From: Cavia porcellus
Lineage: Eukaryota; Chordata; Mammalia; Rodentia; Caviidae
Direction of reading: 5' to 3'
NCBI RefSeq assembly: GCF_034190915.1
Contig: NW_026947485.1
Span: forward strand, 36,283,519-36,347,518
DNA length: 64,000 nt
Positions 1-10,400 of the stretch are shown here, piece after piece. The notes under the pieces are model-generated. The model worked only from the letters and a program-made list of their open reading frames with translations, was not told the origin of the DNA and ran no database searches. The position numbers and the translations under genes are program-made. Every line of letters starts with the position of its first letter. Positions within the stretch are counted from its first letter, which is position 1.

Positions 1-429
1 CTGTCCCCTTCATGATTTTTCTTGTCCTTTCAAGATCTGAGTAACTCTAAGTCAATGCAATCTCTCCTTTAGCTGCTTTCCCTGAAAAGCATTTCCATTT
101 GCCAACATCCAGCCCTGTCTTGTAACCAGCATTGTCCAGTGGAACTTCCAGTGATGATGACATATTTACACCCGCACTGGTCATTCTGGTATCACTAGCA
201 CATCTGACTACTGAGGACTCAATACGAGGCAAGTGTGCCTGAGGAACTGGACTTTAAACTGGGTGTAATTTTAATTTGATACAATGTCATATAGCTAATA
301 GCTACTTTATTGAACAGTGTAAGTCTAGTCTAATATTTTTTCTAATGTTCTTTGGTCATTGCTGACCATTATTGCTCATTTGACCCTAAATCTTTGGTTA
401 AGATTTGGTAACTGTCAGGAAAACTTTCT
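1..429. other. unique sequence, nothing recognised
   Basis: I see no gene, SINE, LINE or LTR here. Short frames on both strands have no recognisable family. It may hold decayed repeat sequence too diverged to name by eye. Confidence 0.5.
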
Positions 430-592
430 TGGCTTGAATCCTCCTTGGCCATTTATTAGGTGGAGGACTTTGGCCAGTCAGAGGCTTAGTTTCTTTACCT
501 AGAAAATAGGGTATAAGTAGTCCTCTCTGCTAAAGCTGTTGTGATTATTAACTGAGAAAACAAACATAGAACATTTAGCACTGCACCTGCAA
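430..592 (+). mobile_element. MIR SINE fragment
   Basis: The stretch follows the MIR consensus in order: a B-box-like GCTTGAATCC near 432, then a 'gacTTTGGCCAGTCA..CTTAGTTTCTTTACCTAGAAAATAGGG' type core, then 'GTTGTGATTATTAACTGAG' and a 3' part close to 'ACATAGAACATTTAGCACTG'. MIRs are ancient tRNA-derived SINEs shared by all mammals. The element is diverged, and its tail ends where an ID element has inserted. Confidence 0.75.
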
Positions 593-599
593 CTTTGTA

Positions 600-687
600 T
601 TTTTGTTTTGTTTTGTTTTTGTGGTACTGGGGATCAAACTTAAGACCTCACACTTGCCAAGCAGGCCCTGAACTAAATCCCTGCCCC
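600..687 (-). mobile_element. ID SINE (tRNA-Ala-type)
   Basis: Read on the minus strand this is a full ID body: GGGATTTAGTTCAGGGCCTG, then TTGGCAAGTGTGAGGTC, a B-box region GTTTGATCCC, CAGTACCAC, and an A-rich tail that appears as TTTTGTTTTG repeats on the plus strand. ID elements derive from a tRNA-Ala/BC1-type RNA, were copied by L1 machinery and are rodent-specific. The flanking match (CTTTGT on both sides) is only a weak target-site duplication. Confidence 0.85.
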
Positions 688-1035
688 TTTGGAGCTTTGT
701 GTTAGCTGAGGAGGAAGGGAAAGGGGAGAAGGGGGAGAGGAGAACAGCTTTCTATCTTCTTTCTTCTGTGAAGAAAGTTAAGTCTTGAGGACTGAAACTA
801 TCTATCCTTTTGTAGTGCCACATAGCATGTGGAGACAAAATTGTGTTTTCTGGGGCTCGCATGGGTACTCTTTTTATTTGATTTCCATAGTCTGCCAAGC
901 TCGCCTAGTACCTCTGTGCCTCAACCCAGGACAGGTACAAGTCAGTTAACAGTATGTATCCCAATGGGCTAAGAGACCATTTCCTTCACCTCATATGTAC
1001 ATCCATCTGCATATACATGTATTCACACATGCACA

Positions 1036-1038
<3 letters not shown>
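688..1038. other. unique sequence with purine-rich patch
   Basis: A purine-rich run lies at about 707-748 (GAGGAGGAAGGGAAAGGGG and following). Nothing else is recognised. Confidence 0.5.

Positions 1039-1069
<31 letters not shown>
1039..1069. repeat. (CA)n microsatellite
   Basis: About 15 uninterrupted CA units follow an imperfect CA-rich lead-in from 1023. It is likely length-polymorphic and can adopt Z-DNA. Confidence 0.95.
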
Positions 1070-1070
<1 letters not shown>

Positions 1071-2730
1071 TACAAAACAGAAAGACATGAAATTCCATTC
1101 CTTCAGACACATCTGTATTTCCATCTACAGCTTCTCCTCCTTTGAGATGGGGAGCAGGGTGATGACCCCATTAATTCCAGGCAGGCCCTTGCTCCTTTGC
1201 TGGTCTCTAACTCCCTTTGGATCTCCCCTTTGGCCAACTCAATCTCCCAAGTGACATCTCTCAATCCTGCCCCAGGAATCAGATGTCTAAATAGCAAATG
1301 AAAGATTAATGCCGGTGGCTAGGACTGGGGTGTGAATAATTTAAATGAGGAGAAAAAGAGCCAGCTCCACTTACCAATAGGGCTGCCTGAAAGAGGTCAG
1401 GGAAAGGGTAAGGACCAACTCAGGGCCAAGGATAGTAGGTTACAGATTCTGATGAATTGATCAGAGAAATGATCTGTTTTCATTGATGTTGAGAAGAATT
1501 TGCAATTATGTCCAAAAAACAGGTTCTTAGTCATTCTTATCAACCTAGGAATTGTGTGTTACTCCAGAGTGTGGGCAGTATTCTATTTCAGCCCCATGTT
1601 TCCATGGACTTTGTAGTGCGTCCTCTGCCCCTTATGATGCAGGCTCCCCTCACTTGTGTCTCTATTCTTGTTGCCATCTTGAACTTGCTGGGCCATTGGA
1701 GTCCCTGTGACTAGGGAAGGGGAATGGTCGATTAGCCCCTCCCTCTATAACTGATAAGATGCTTCCTGGGGATGTGAGGTTTGAAGTGAGGAATGGACCA
1801 TGCCCTATTACCTGGGAAATGAGTAGACATTTTACATAAAGTATGGCTCTTGTCCAGGGAGGAAACCTTTGTGTGGATATTTCCTTTTCTTTCTACTTTC
1901 TTGGTCACCTCTCTGCTACCTCAGCCTCCAATTAGGTTTACCGCAGTCTCTCCTTTGATGGTTTTGGGGTTTGATAAATATTTTCCCTCTGGAAGTCTTT
2001 AGGAGTGCAGCAAAAAGGTTATATGATAGATTCTCTCCATCACTTAATTGAAGCCATAAAAAATGAGAAGAGAATTTCCAATAAACCAAACCATTACTCA
2101 CTGGTAGATGGAGAGGGCATCTCAGAACAGGGCCCTGGGAGGCACAGCTGGGAAGCCCTCCAGCTGACTGTCTATTATGATTATTAATCACAATGGCAAC
2201 AGGGTTCATGTGCACCAAGCTCCTTAATGAACTTGGACTCATGTCCTTACAAGGTTGTAGCTATTATAGCAACCAGGGCCTTTCTATTTCAGGCCCCTGA
2301 AGGCTGAGTTGAGTGGGATGGATGTGCAAGGGGGTGTTCTTGCGCTCTTCCAAATTATGAGATGTGTGTAGTTATGTTTAGGTCTGAATGGTGGCAGGGT
2401 GAAAGCTGTATCTGCAGTGACTCGGAGAACTGGGGAGTGATTATAAGTGTAAGAGTATGGCTGATGCAGAGTGTACACTGCACAGATTGTTGGCTACATG
2501 TTGGGTGTGGGGTAGTGAGTTTTATTTGCTGGATAATCGATATGGAAATCAAAATGAGGTATGTACAATCGTGGTGGGTGTATGTACTTTAAAACAGTAT
2601 CATTTCTATGGAGATTTCATGCCATTTGGATTCCAGGTGCATTATAAGTAGGAAATCCCTAGAATGTATTGTCCAAACCTGAGAAGTATTTAAGATAAAG
2701 GGGGTCATTATTAATATTTTGCTTGGTCCA

Positions 2731-2731
<1 letters not shown>
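1070..2731. other. unique sequence, nothing recognised
   Basis: About 1.7 kb in which I recognise no gene, RNA or transposon. The frames are short and overlap on both strands. The base composition is ordinary for mammalian intergenic or intronic DNA. Confidence 0.5.

Positions 2732-2780
<49 letters not shown>
2732..2780. repeat. (CA)n microsatellite with TATA end
   Basis: More than 20 uninterrupted AC units, closing in ATATAT. It is the longest CA tract in the window and probably polymorphic. Confidence 0.95.
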
Positions 2781-3232
2781 TCCTGGACTGTTTCAGGAAA
2801 CCAGGGATATGTGTTTTCCACTGTGTTTTCTCTCTTTGTTGAATTTATGTTGAGGGTGAATCTGTTGTGCTATAGCATGGTGGTATGTGTGTGAGTTGTC
2901 TGTGTGGTGGTATAATAATCACAGCATCTTCCACCTGGTGAGAAAAGCAACCTTCTTGCCCTTCACTGGCTCTTTTATCCAGTGTCATCCATGCCTTGGT
3001 TGTGTTCTCACATCTCGATACTGGGGGACTCTGTGCCACTCCAGGAGCCCTGAGTCATTGACTGCTCCTTCACTGCCCAGGAGGGAGTGATCATTCTTAT
3101 CCTAGGCATCTTTAATCACTCTCTGAGGGGTGACAGGTTTACCATGTGCACAGATTGCAGTGAGTTGGAATGAAGACACTTTTCTGTTGTGGTTGACTTG
3201 CCTCTGTTTACCTCTGTGAATCTCGGGAAATT
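2781..3232. other. unique sequence, nothing recognised
   Basis: No feature is identifiable. A T-poor, G-rich stretch with GTGTGTGAGT-like words at about 2885-2910 is not a clean repeat. Confidence 0.45.
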
Positions 3233-3745
3233 CCTTAGTCTGTTTTGTAGTACTATAACAGACTACATACTGGATAATTTCTTTCTTTCTTTTTTTTTTT
3301 TTTTTTTGTCTTTTTTGAGATGGGGTCTCACTATGCAGTTCAGGCTGGCCTTGAGCTCACTTTGTAGCCTAGGCTGGTCTTGAACTCGCAATAATCCTCC
3401 TACCTCAGCCTCCCGAGTCCTGGGATTACAGGCGTGAGCCACCATGCTTGGCTGTATACTGGATAATTTCTAAGGAACAGAGTTATGTATAACAGTTCTT
3501 GAGGCTGAAGTTCAAGATGGGGGCATTGGTAGCTTTAGTGTCTGGTGAGGGCTCTCTGCTTCCAAAATGATGCCTTGAAGTTGCTTTCTCTGGCGGAGAA
3601 CACTGCATTTGAATGTGGCAGAAGGCAGAGGGCAAAACAGAATCTCTTCCCTCTGTCAAATCCTTTCATCAGAGAGCCAGGAGCTCTCTTGGTTTCATCA
3701 CCTCTTAAAAGCCCTGTCTTTCAAAACTACCCCATTGATGAAGCT
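3233..3745 (-). mobile_element. MaLR-type LTR, split by a B1
   Basis: The plus strand reads like the reverse complement of an MST/MLT-class MaLR LTR. It opens with 'TTAGTCTGTTTTG..ACTATAACAGACTACATACTGG', continues after the B1 as GGATAATTTCTAAGGAACAG, CAGTTCTTGAGGCTGAAG and GTGTCTGGTGAGGGCTC, and ends with 'CACCTCTTAAAAGCCC..CATTGATGAAG'. MaLRs are non-autonomous ERVL-derived LTR elements, and no coding part is present. The exact subfamily is uncertain. Confidence 0.7.
3267..3471 (-). mobile_element. B1 SINE with 16-bp target duplications
   Basis: A 7SL-derived B1 lies in reverse orientation: poly-T from about 3291, then GAGATGGGGTCTCACTATG and CTCAGCCTCCCGAGTCCTGG, ending in GGCGTGAGCCACCATGCTTG. 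The insert (3283-3455) is bracketed by perfect copies of ATACTGGATAATTTCT at 3267-3282 and 3456-3471. This shows an L1-mediated insertion into the older MaLR LTR. The centre carries the B1-type internal duplication (CAGGCTGGCCTTGAGCTC and TAGGCTGGTCTTGAACTC). A minus-strand frame beginning MVAHACNP is the usual false ORF of 7SL SINEs. Confidence 0.95.
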
Positions 3746-3909
3746 TGAATTTCTGAGTCAAATCATGGCAGAGAAGAACAACATCGACTCAGGACAGGAT
3801 TCAGTCCTTAGCAGATAGTACTGAAGGCAGCATTTGAAATGGACTGTGTAAAAGAAACAAATCTTTTTTGCTCCTTCCTTCCATTGTTCTATACTGCTAG
3901 TCCTAAAGT

Positions 3910-3999
3910 GTTTTGTTTTTTGTTTTTGACGGGGGATCGAACTCATGACCTTGCACTTGCTAGGCTAGCACTTGTGCTGCTGAGTGAAATCCCCAGCCC
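3910..3999 (-). mobile_element. ID SINE
   Basis: Read in reverse: GGGCTGGGGATTTCACTCAG, a slightly lengthened middle, CTAGCAAGTGCAAGGTCATG, AGTTCGATCCCC, then an A-rich tail seen as TTTTTGTTTTTTG. The body is a little longer than the canonical one because of a small internal insertion around GCTAGCACTTGTGC. Confidence 0.85.
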
Positions 4000-4714
4000 T
4001 GCAGTTCTTTCATTGATTATGACTTTCCCTCCAAAACCTTCAGACTTCAGATCTTTGTTCCCTAGCATCTCTCATGGCTCCATATCTGTGATAGTTTTAC
4101 CCACTCTACCTCAGCACGGTGAGGTTTGAAAGGGAAGGAAACAGAACCCCAAACCAGAGTTCAACCAGTGTGTCTCTCCCTCATGCTCCAGGCCTAGCTT
4201 TCTCCCACTCACCCCATGATCCACAGCAGGCTTTTTCCTAAGATTAACACACGAAAGAATTCTCATCAATGCTTCCTCTTGAGGGCCTCTTTCCCATCTT
4301 CTCTCTGAAAACCAGGAACTGCCCGTACCACCATGCTGCCAGCAACTGGATGTAAACAGAAATTAATCTATCTGTGCAAAACCTCAACATGTCACCTGAT
4401 CCTATCACTACCTCATAATTGCCTCCAAGGAAGATCTTATGATATTAAAAAGCAATTGCCCTGCATGCCAGTAACACTAATAGATTCTGTGCGATATTTA
4501 TACAAGATTTCATTTTCAGCTCAGCAGATGCTATTTCCTTCCTCTTACCTCTTTCCAGCCACTTTTGCCTTAGCCCAAGGCTCCTATAATTTCAGTTCCC
4601 TGCAGGTCCCCTGTCTGCAAGGCGATCAGCAGCATGGAATAATGTGCATCTTGTGGAATGCTATTTCACCAGTACAGAAAGGGTCCTTGATGCATAGTAG
4701 GCATACCAGTTCCT
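4000..4714. other. unique sequence, nothing recognised
   Basis: A T-rich, moderately AT-rich block without a recognisable element. A frame of about 150 codons starting at 4333 has no domain I know and shows no exon signals I trust. Confidence 0.45.
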
Positions 4715-5080
4715 TCATCTCATTCATTCATTTGTTTATTCATGCAACAAATGGAGCCAAGGGCTATAGACAGAAACTACCCCCCCCCCAATAAGGACAA
4801 TACTAGTAAATAGCTATCAGGGCTTTGAAAAAAGCAAAGAGCTTATTGAAAGAGGATAGTCAGGTTTGGAGAAGGGATCTGCTGGGAGAGGAAGGCAGTA
4901 ATGTTGTCTCTGGAAACAAACAGCTGATAAAGAGCCACAGTGGGGAAAAGATCATTCCAGATCACAGGGAGAACTCCACCCAGAGAAAGAGCTCAGCACC
5001 CCAGAGTCCCTGGGGAAGGGTTCTTGTGGACAGGCCTTTGTGGAGTAACAGCAGAGGGGTATTGCTTGAGTTTAAAGGAG
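4715..5080 (-). mobile_element. L2 LINE 3' fragment
   Basis: The block starts TCATTCATTCATTTGTTTAT, the reverse complement of the L2 3' end. After a gap it continues with words matching the reverse L2 3' body: AGTAAATAGCTATCAGGGCT, AAGGGATCTGCTGGGAGAGG and GAAAAGATCATTCCAGATCA. L2 is an ancient mammalian LINE and nothing coding survives. A C homopolymer (4780-4789) sits inside it. Confidence 0.6.
4780..4789. repeat. C10 homopolymer
   Basis: Ten consecutive C residues; a likely site of length error or polymorphism. Confidence 0.95.
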
Positions 5081-7461
5081 TAGGCAGGGACTAAACCATT
5101 CTCAGAAATATGTTAGGAGTGATCAAGGTGTTACACAGTGTTACGTGATTGGTGAGTAGTACATGGGACATCTTATAAGCCAAACTAAAGATCTATATGA
5201 TTTAGGATTGAAGTCCCTGGAAAATTATGGTGTGCAAAAGCAAGGTGAAGGTGGAAAGGGGTGTAATTTGAACTAGAAATTCTGAATAAGGCCCCACCCA
5301 GGGTGGATGCCAGAATTTCTCGGTTTCTTCTTCTCACATTAACGGACACGTTACTCAGTGTCTTCTTTTACTGTAATTGTTGTTGTTGAGATGATGTAAA
5401 CATGAATCTGGCATTTGAACTCATGGTTTCCGCTCAGATGGAGACAAAACTTGAAATCAGGCCCTAGCTAAAGGCTTGTGTTAAGTTAAAAACTCTGGAT
5501 TTCAAAAAAACCCCCATGGTTGTAACAATTACAAATATAGCCCATTCTTGCCTTCTAGGCCTATTGGTGTCAGAAAATTGAAAGCAGTTTCAATTGAGGT
5601 GTTGAGTGCCAAGTCCATAAAATCTCCTTTGTTGATTCTGGTCTTGTCAATTACACATCAGAACTAGCTGTTGATGAGGGATTTCAGGGCTGAGGATCAA
5701 ACAGGGTGGAGAGGTGCCAGACCCCAGGATGAGTGGTGGGAGGTTCCTAATCAGAGATTGGGGAGCTGTAACTTGCAGGAGAGTCACCAGCCCTGGGAAA
5801 ATTTGAGCCTTCATCTACAGCAAGAGGATAGATGAGAGTGTTGTTTGGACAAATGGAACAACTCATTAATTAGAAGTTAAATGTCTCCCTTCCTCTGCCA
5901 GCTCTGAATACATTAAAGTGCAAACATGAGCTCAAGTGCATTCCTTTCATGTTCTCTCCTTGTTTCTAAATATGTCCTTGCATTAAAACCCTCCCTGGGC
6001 TTCTTTATTCCATGACAGCCAGATCATGTCATGGGCATACATAATTGGAATGCTAGCAAAGATAATAGAACTTCACTAAAAGATGCTGCTGAGGCTGTTA
6101 TCCCCAGGGACTCACATGTGATGTTCTGGATCCCAGTGGTATCCCTGCTAACCAAGGATACCAACCCGCAGGAGGCAGATGCACACAGGGATGGATGGAC
6201 AATGAAAGGGGAAATGTGTGGAGTCCAGCAGGTCCTTGGTGTCTTCTATATCTCCTGATGGATATTAGTAAAAGCATAATGATGACAGCCTTTCCCCTCA
6301 GGGCCTGAGGGATTTGGTGAATGCTTTTTTGGTGAGGCATTTGGGAAAGGCAGGCCACAACTAATACTTAATTATAAATGGCGATAGTAGTTGATGCATC
6401 TCCTCCCTCCGTGAGGTCAGCCTCTTTGGTCTCCATTCCTTACATTTATCTTCCACTTACAGAGAGGAAAATATCATCCTGTCAAAGTTCTTCACTGCCC
6501 ACTGAACTAGAAGTGCCAATCCTAATGATTATCCCTCTGGAGGAGGAATGGTGAGCCTAGAGGTCTTCCCAGATGTGTGTGCGGCACATGGGGTGACCTC
6601 AGGTCAGCATCCCAGCCTTTATTGCCTTGGATGAAGCTAGGACAAACATTTCTGTTTCCTCCTAGCTTCTGTGGCTATCACAGTGATGTGATTAGTTCTT
6701 AGGAGGTTGGAGAACTCAAGAAGGAAGGGACTGTGATACTCACAGGATCTTCAGTGCTGGCTCACGTGGTTGTTCAGGTTAGTCCATAAAAAGGACACAT
6801 GAATGCTGTAAATAGCACAGTGTGATTTGGGATACAGGGGCACAGCGTACCTTTTCCAGCTGCGTGCCTGGTACTATTGGCATCCTCCAGTCTTGACCTT
6901 TCCAAGCAGTAGGGCCAGCTTGATGCTTCAGACTCGAACTTGTCTTGGTTATACTTAAACCATGTCTGTGACCCCATGCAACTTACCAATCCAAGACCAA
7001 CAGGCAAGTTCTCTCAACCCCAATGAACTCATTTGGGAAGAGGATTTAGGCAAAGTAGAGGTTCAAAACACTTAACCATCAAGGTATAAGCTTGATACTG
7101 GGCCAGGACTCTGCAGGTCCTCTGCTGGTACAGATGTGAAGACTTTAGGTGACATTTTTCAAGGTCTTCAGGGGGAAAATTCTAGGAGAAAAGGCTTGGC
7201 AATTAGAATCAAAGGGGAAGTGTTGCAAGACAGTGACCATTTGTCAACGAGTGTGGAAATAGTTCCCTATTTTATCTACAGTCTATCCTGCGGCATGCTG
7301 GCTGAATATCAGATTTAGGAACAAGTAGTGTTTCTCACTATGGCAAATGTGGCCAAGATCTGGAGGTGAATACAACGGCATGAGATTATCATATCATATG
7401 GAAGAGGGGAGATCCATTCAGTCCCTTATCTAGCATGAGAAGCCAATTTAGGTGTGGATTT
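5081..7461. other. unique sequence with possible conserved block
   Basis: No transposon is confidently recognised over about 2.4 kb. The part at about 5560-5960 is AT-rich with homeodomain-like words (TCAATTGAGG, TCATTAATTAGAAG near 5863, CATTAAAGTGCAAACATGAG) and looks less decayed than its surroundings. It could be a conserved non-coding element; that is inference only. Confidence 0.35.
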
Positions 7462-7633
7462 TGTATTGGTCACCTTCCCACTTTTGGGACAAAATACTCA
7501 ACATACACAACTTATGGGGGAAAAAGATTATTTTGACTCATGCTTGAATCCGTGATTAGCTGGCTCCAAGATAGAATCAGCATGGCAGAGGAAAGCTACT
7601 CATAATATGGCATCCAAGGATCAGAGAGCAGGG

Positions 7634-7687
<54 letters not shown>

Positions 7688-7902
7688 AGGAACAGGAATA
7701 TACTAGGTTATACCACCTAAGACCCACCTCCTTCCTCCTCCAATCGGACCCCAAGGCCTCTTGACAGCACACTGAGCTAGGGATGCCTTATGGGTCAGTC
7801 CATTGATGAGACGAGCATCCTCAGAATCTAGTTACCTTCCAAAGGCCCCATGTCTGAACACATGAGCTTTGGTGGGGCACTTTTTAAAACCCAAATCATA
7901 GC
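7462..7902 (-). mobile_element. MaLR (MST-like) solo LTR
   Basis: Near full-length reverse MaLR LTR. It opens TATTGGTCACCTTCCCACTT and GGGACAAAATACTCAACATA, has GATTATTTTGACTCATGCTT and ATGGCAGAGGAAAGC, then a GA tract. It closes with CAGTCCATTGATGAGACGAG, AACACATGAGCTTTGGTGGG and CCCAAATCATAGCA. Length (about 440 bp including the GA expansion) suits an LTR. I see no internal retroviral sequence next to it, so it is a solo LTR or an isolated fragment. Confidence 0.8.
7636..7685. repeat. (GA)n microsatellite
   Basis: About 25 GA units, grown from the CTCTCT segment that MST-like LTRs carry. The purine/pyrimidine strand asymmetry allows triplex (H-DNA) structure. Confidence 0.95.
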
Positions 7903-8714
7903 AGATTCTCATTTCTCCCCTTTTTGTGAACTAATCAACCACTATGGGATTTCTAAGGGAGGCACAGACATCAAGGAATGACAATCAATACCACTGAGGA
8001 ATGAGATTCAGAAACATGAGACAATCAGAAAATTTTGAAGCAGGGCCATCAAGCTCAACATAGAAAAAGAAATGCCACGGAGTTTGGTTAAGGTACATGT
8101 CTGGTTATCAGAGTCACCAGTGGAAGCTGTAGGATGTCAGGTGTGTCCTGTTGTGCGTGTGTGGGCCACCCGGTCCCCTATCCTAGCATTCTGGGAGATG
8201 AGCTCCCTGGATGGAGAAGGCACAGTGCTGAGCCCCTGCATCCCCTAAATACAATTCACAGCACAGCTGCCAAAGACCCCCCTTCCTTTGTATGTTTGGC
8301 TCCAGATGTCCAAACCAAGGACATCATGTCAGTGTGTTTTTGTGCCGACTGTAGAGGAGCAGCTGCATCTTCCAGAAGACCATCCAAGTCCATGGCTCAT
8401 TAGGATGATTATAGTATTTTACTTGTAAGATGGTTACGCCTCTTGGACCCCTTTTGAGATCCCATTCTCACACACAAGGGGTATGATATTTTGAGATGCA
8501 GAATTTAGAGGAGAATGGCTTTAGAGCTCACATGATCCAGCACACTCACTATAGAGATGGTGACATGGGAGATAGGGGGCTGGCAGTGGGGATAGGGAGG
8601 GAGGCAAGAAAGATGGTCATCCAAATTTCCTGATGTCGCTGCAGGGCTGGGAAAGAGATATGGCTGCGCCTTCATCTGAATAACCTGCTTCTGTGTTCAA
8701 AGTTAAAAAATAAA
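7903..8714. other. unique sequence, nothing recognised
   Basis: No element is named. A frame of 89 codons starting at 8134 has several cysteines but no recognisable domain. Confidence 0.45.
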
Positions 8715-9380
8715 TCAAAGTACCTGTTTATTTGAAAAAATACAGAAGTGTAAGGAAAGATAAAAGAAAATATATGGCATGAATGCCACCACCCCATGAC
8801 CATTGTTAAAATGTGCTTTCAATTTTATGTTAATACTATCTGTAGATAAGATCACACTATATATAATTATACTATATATACTCTTTCTTTTGGTGAACTT
8901 TGTAACTCAACTAATTTCCCACTTGTTAAAAGCCCTTCATAAACATAATTTTAACCATCTGCTTGATATTCTATTATACGAATGCATCGTAATTTACTTA
9001 CCTCCTCCCCTACTGTTTTATATTTGTTAGTTCTCATTTTCAAATCATAAATAATGCTAATATGAAAAGTATTGTGCATAAAGTTTTGTGGATTTTTCTT
9101 TTCTTTTAAATCCCTGTATTTCAGACTGTTTTCTTTGGCTAGAATCCCAGAAGAGGTATTTTTAGGTCAGAGAGTATGAGCATGTTAATGATTGGCTATC
9201 TATTACCAAATTGTTTTCCAAAAGTATTGTTCCAATTTATGTTCCCACTAGAAAGCTATGAAATTTTATTAAGTCTTTGCTAATGTGGTAGGGTGTCCTC
9301 ATTTTCTGATGTGTAAAATCTGAGTGTTTTAAGTTTAAGTGTGTTTGTGGTTTCATAGAGATTGTGATATGAATAGTTTT
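8715..9380 (-). mobile_element. old L1 (L1ME/HAL1-like) 3' region
   Basis: The plus strand is the reverse complement of an old L1 3' segment. It runs from ATACAGAAGTGTAAGGAAAG and CACCACCCCATGACCATTG, through TTCTATTATACGAATGCATC, AATAATGCTAATATG and CTAGAATCCCAGAAGAGGT, to CTATTACCAAATTGTTTTCC and TTATGTTCCCACTAG. Frames are broken. L1 encodes the endonuclease/reverse transcriptase that also copies SINEs, but this copy is dead. Confidence 0.8.
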
Positions 9381-9586
9381 ATTTAACATTCTTGAAAATT
9401 CATGAAGCCCTGGACCCACTTTAGTATATAATTGGACCCATTTAGCCCAACTGAGTAGGCCCACCCTCCAAAAATTGATGGCTGCACCCTAGATAATGAA
9501 AGATGTACTGTCATAGCCCCAGAAATAAAATTAAAGCAATGTAGGTTGGTTCCTGGATGAAGGACCAAAACAGTCCATAGGCTTGG
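9381..9586. other. unique sequence
   Basis: Short stretch with no recognised element. Confidence 0.4.
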
Positions 9587-9640
9587 CACATGTGTGTGTG
9601 TACATGCATGCATATGTGCACACATGCACACATGCACATG
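9587..9640. repeat. 54-nt alternating pyrimidine-purine tract
   Basis: Every step from CACATGTGTG to GCACATG alternates pyrimidine and purine without a break for 54 nt, although it is not a simple repeat (TG, CATG, CATA and CACA units are mixed). Such tracts are classic Z-DNA formers. Confidence 0.85.
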
Positions 9641-10239
9641 AAGTATCTCCACCCTGGAAGAAAATCCAGATTACCGCATTATGAACTCAAATTTCCACCA
9701 AAAAATAGGCCTGTGAAGATCACTGTTCCGGTTCCCATGGCTGCTTTTTTGGCCTGCATTAGGCCTCTCAGCCTTGCTCTTCAGAGCCTTCCCAGCCTTG
9801 GTTGTAGGGTGTCCCAGCAAGGGCCACATTTCAGCCACTCTCCAGAAGAGGCCTGCAGAGAGAATGAGCTCCCTCGTATCACAAGGAGGTCTTGCTGGCA
9901 GCAAGGGCGGAGGAGGGTAAATGAGTGTCAGTATCTGTCTTTACACACATAGCCTCCAGGGTCCCGAGTATAGTCTTCCCAGGGTCCTTGTCCTCACAAT
10001 TCGGTAAGATAGTGGGGACACTGGAGAAAAGTTGTCCTTTGAAAGCAGACACCCTGTGTGGGCTGGTTGTCTCTATCTTCAGAAAAGGAGATGAGCCCCA
10101 AGTGATTCGGTTTCCTCCTCAGAGTCATCACTCACTCCTCGGGGTTTCATGGGGTCCCCTGCTAATAGAGTTGGGCAAATTTAGATGTATTAGAGGAGAT
10201 GACTCTCTTTTCATTGTTCACAGAAAAGTCAGCCAGGAG
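9641..10239. other. unique sequence, nothing recognised
   Basis: Frames of about 120 codons at 9590-9952 and 9925-10284 have no family resemblance. They overlap the repeat tract and a MIR, so I do not call them genes. Confidence 0.45.
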
Positions 10240-10345
10240 ATGGGCCTGGAAGACAGATTGCCTGAATTCCAGCCTTTATTCTGATAATCAGTGTGACTCT
10301 AGGAGAGTCACACACTTCCCTGGGTCATGTTCTTCTAGCGTGTGA
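10240..10345 (+). mobile_element. MIR SINE fragment
   Basis: Follows the MIR order: GAAGACAGATTGCCTGAATT, then CCAGCCTTTATTC, CAGTGTGACTCTAGGAGAG and CACACTTCCCTGGGTC. These correspond to the B-box, the 'CTCTGCC' segment and the 'GTGTGACCTTGGGCAAG' core. A TG tract follows directly. Confidence 0.7.
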
Positions 10346-10381
10346 CATAGGAAAGCAAACAGAGAAAATTCTGCACCTTTT

Positions 10382-10400
10382 GTGTATGTGTGTGTGTGTT
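10382..10400. repeat. (TG)n short tract
   Basis: TGTGTATG followed by TG units; an imperfect, short microsatellite. Confidence 0.8.

Noticed and set aside
3263..3445. Minus-strand frame beginning MVAHACNP
   Set aside because: It is the standard translation of a 7SL-derived SINE, here a B1, and not a gene.
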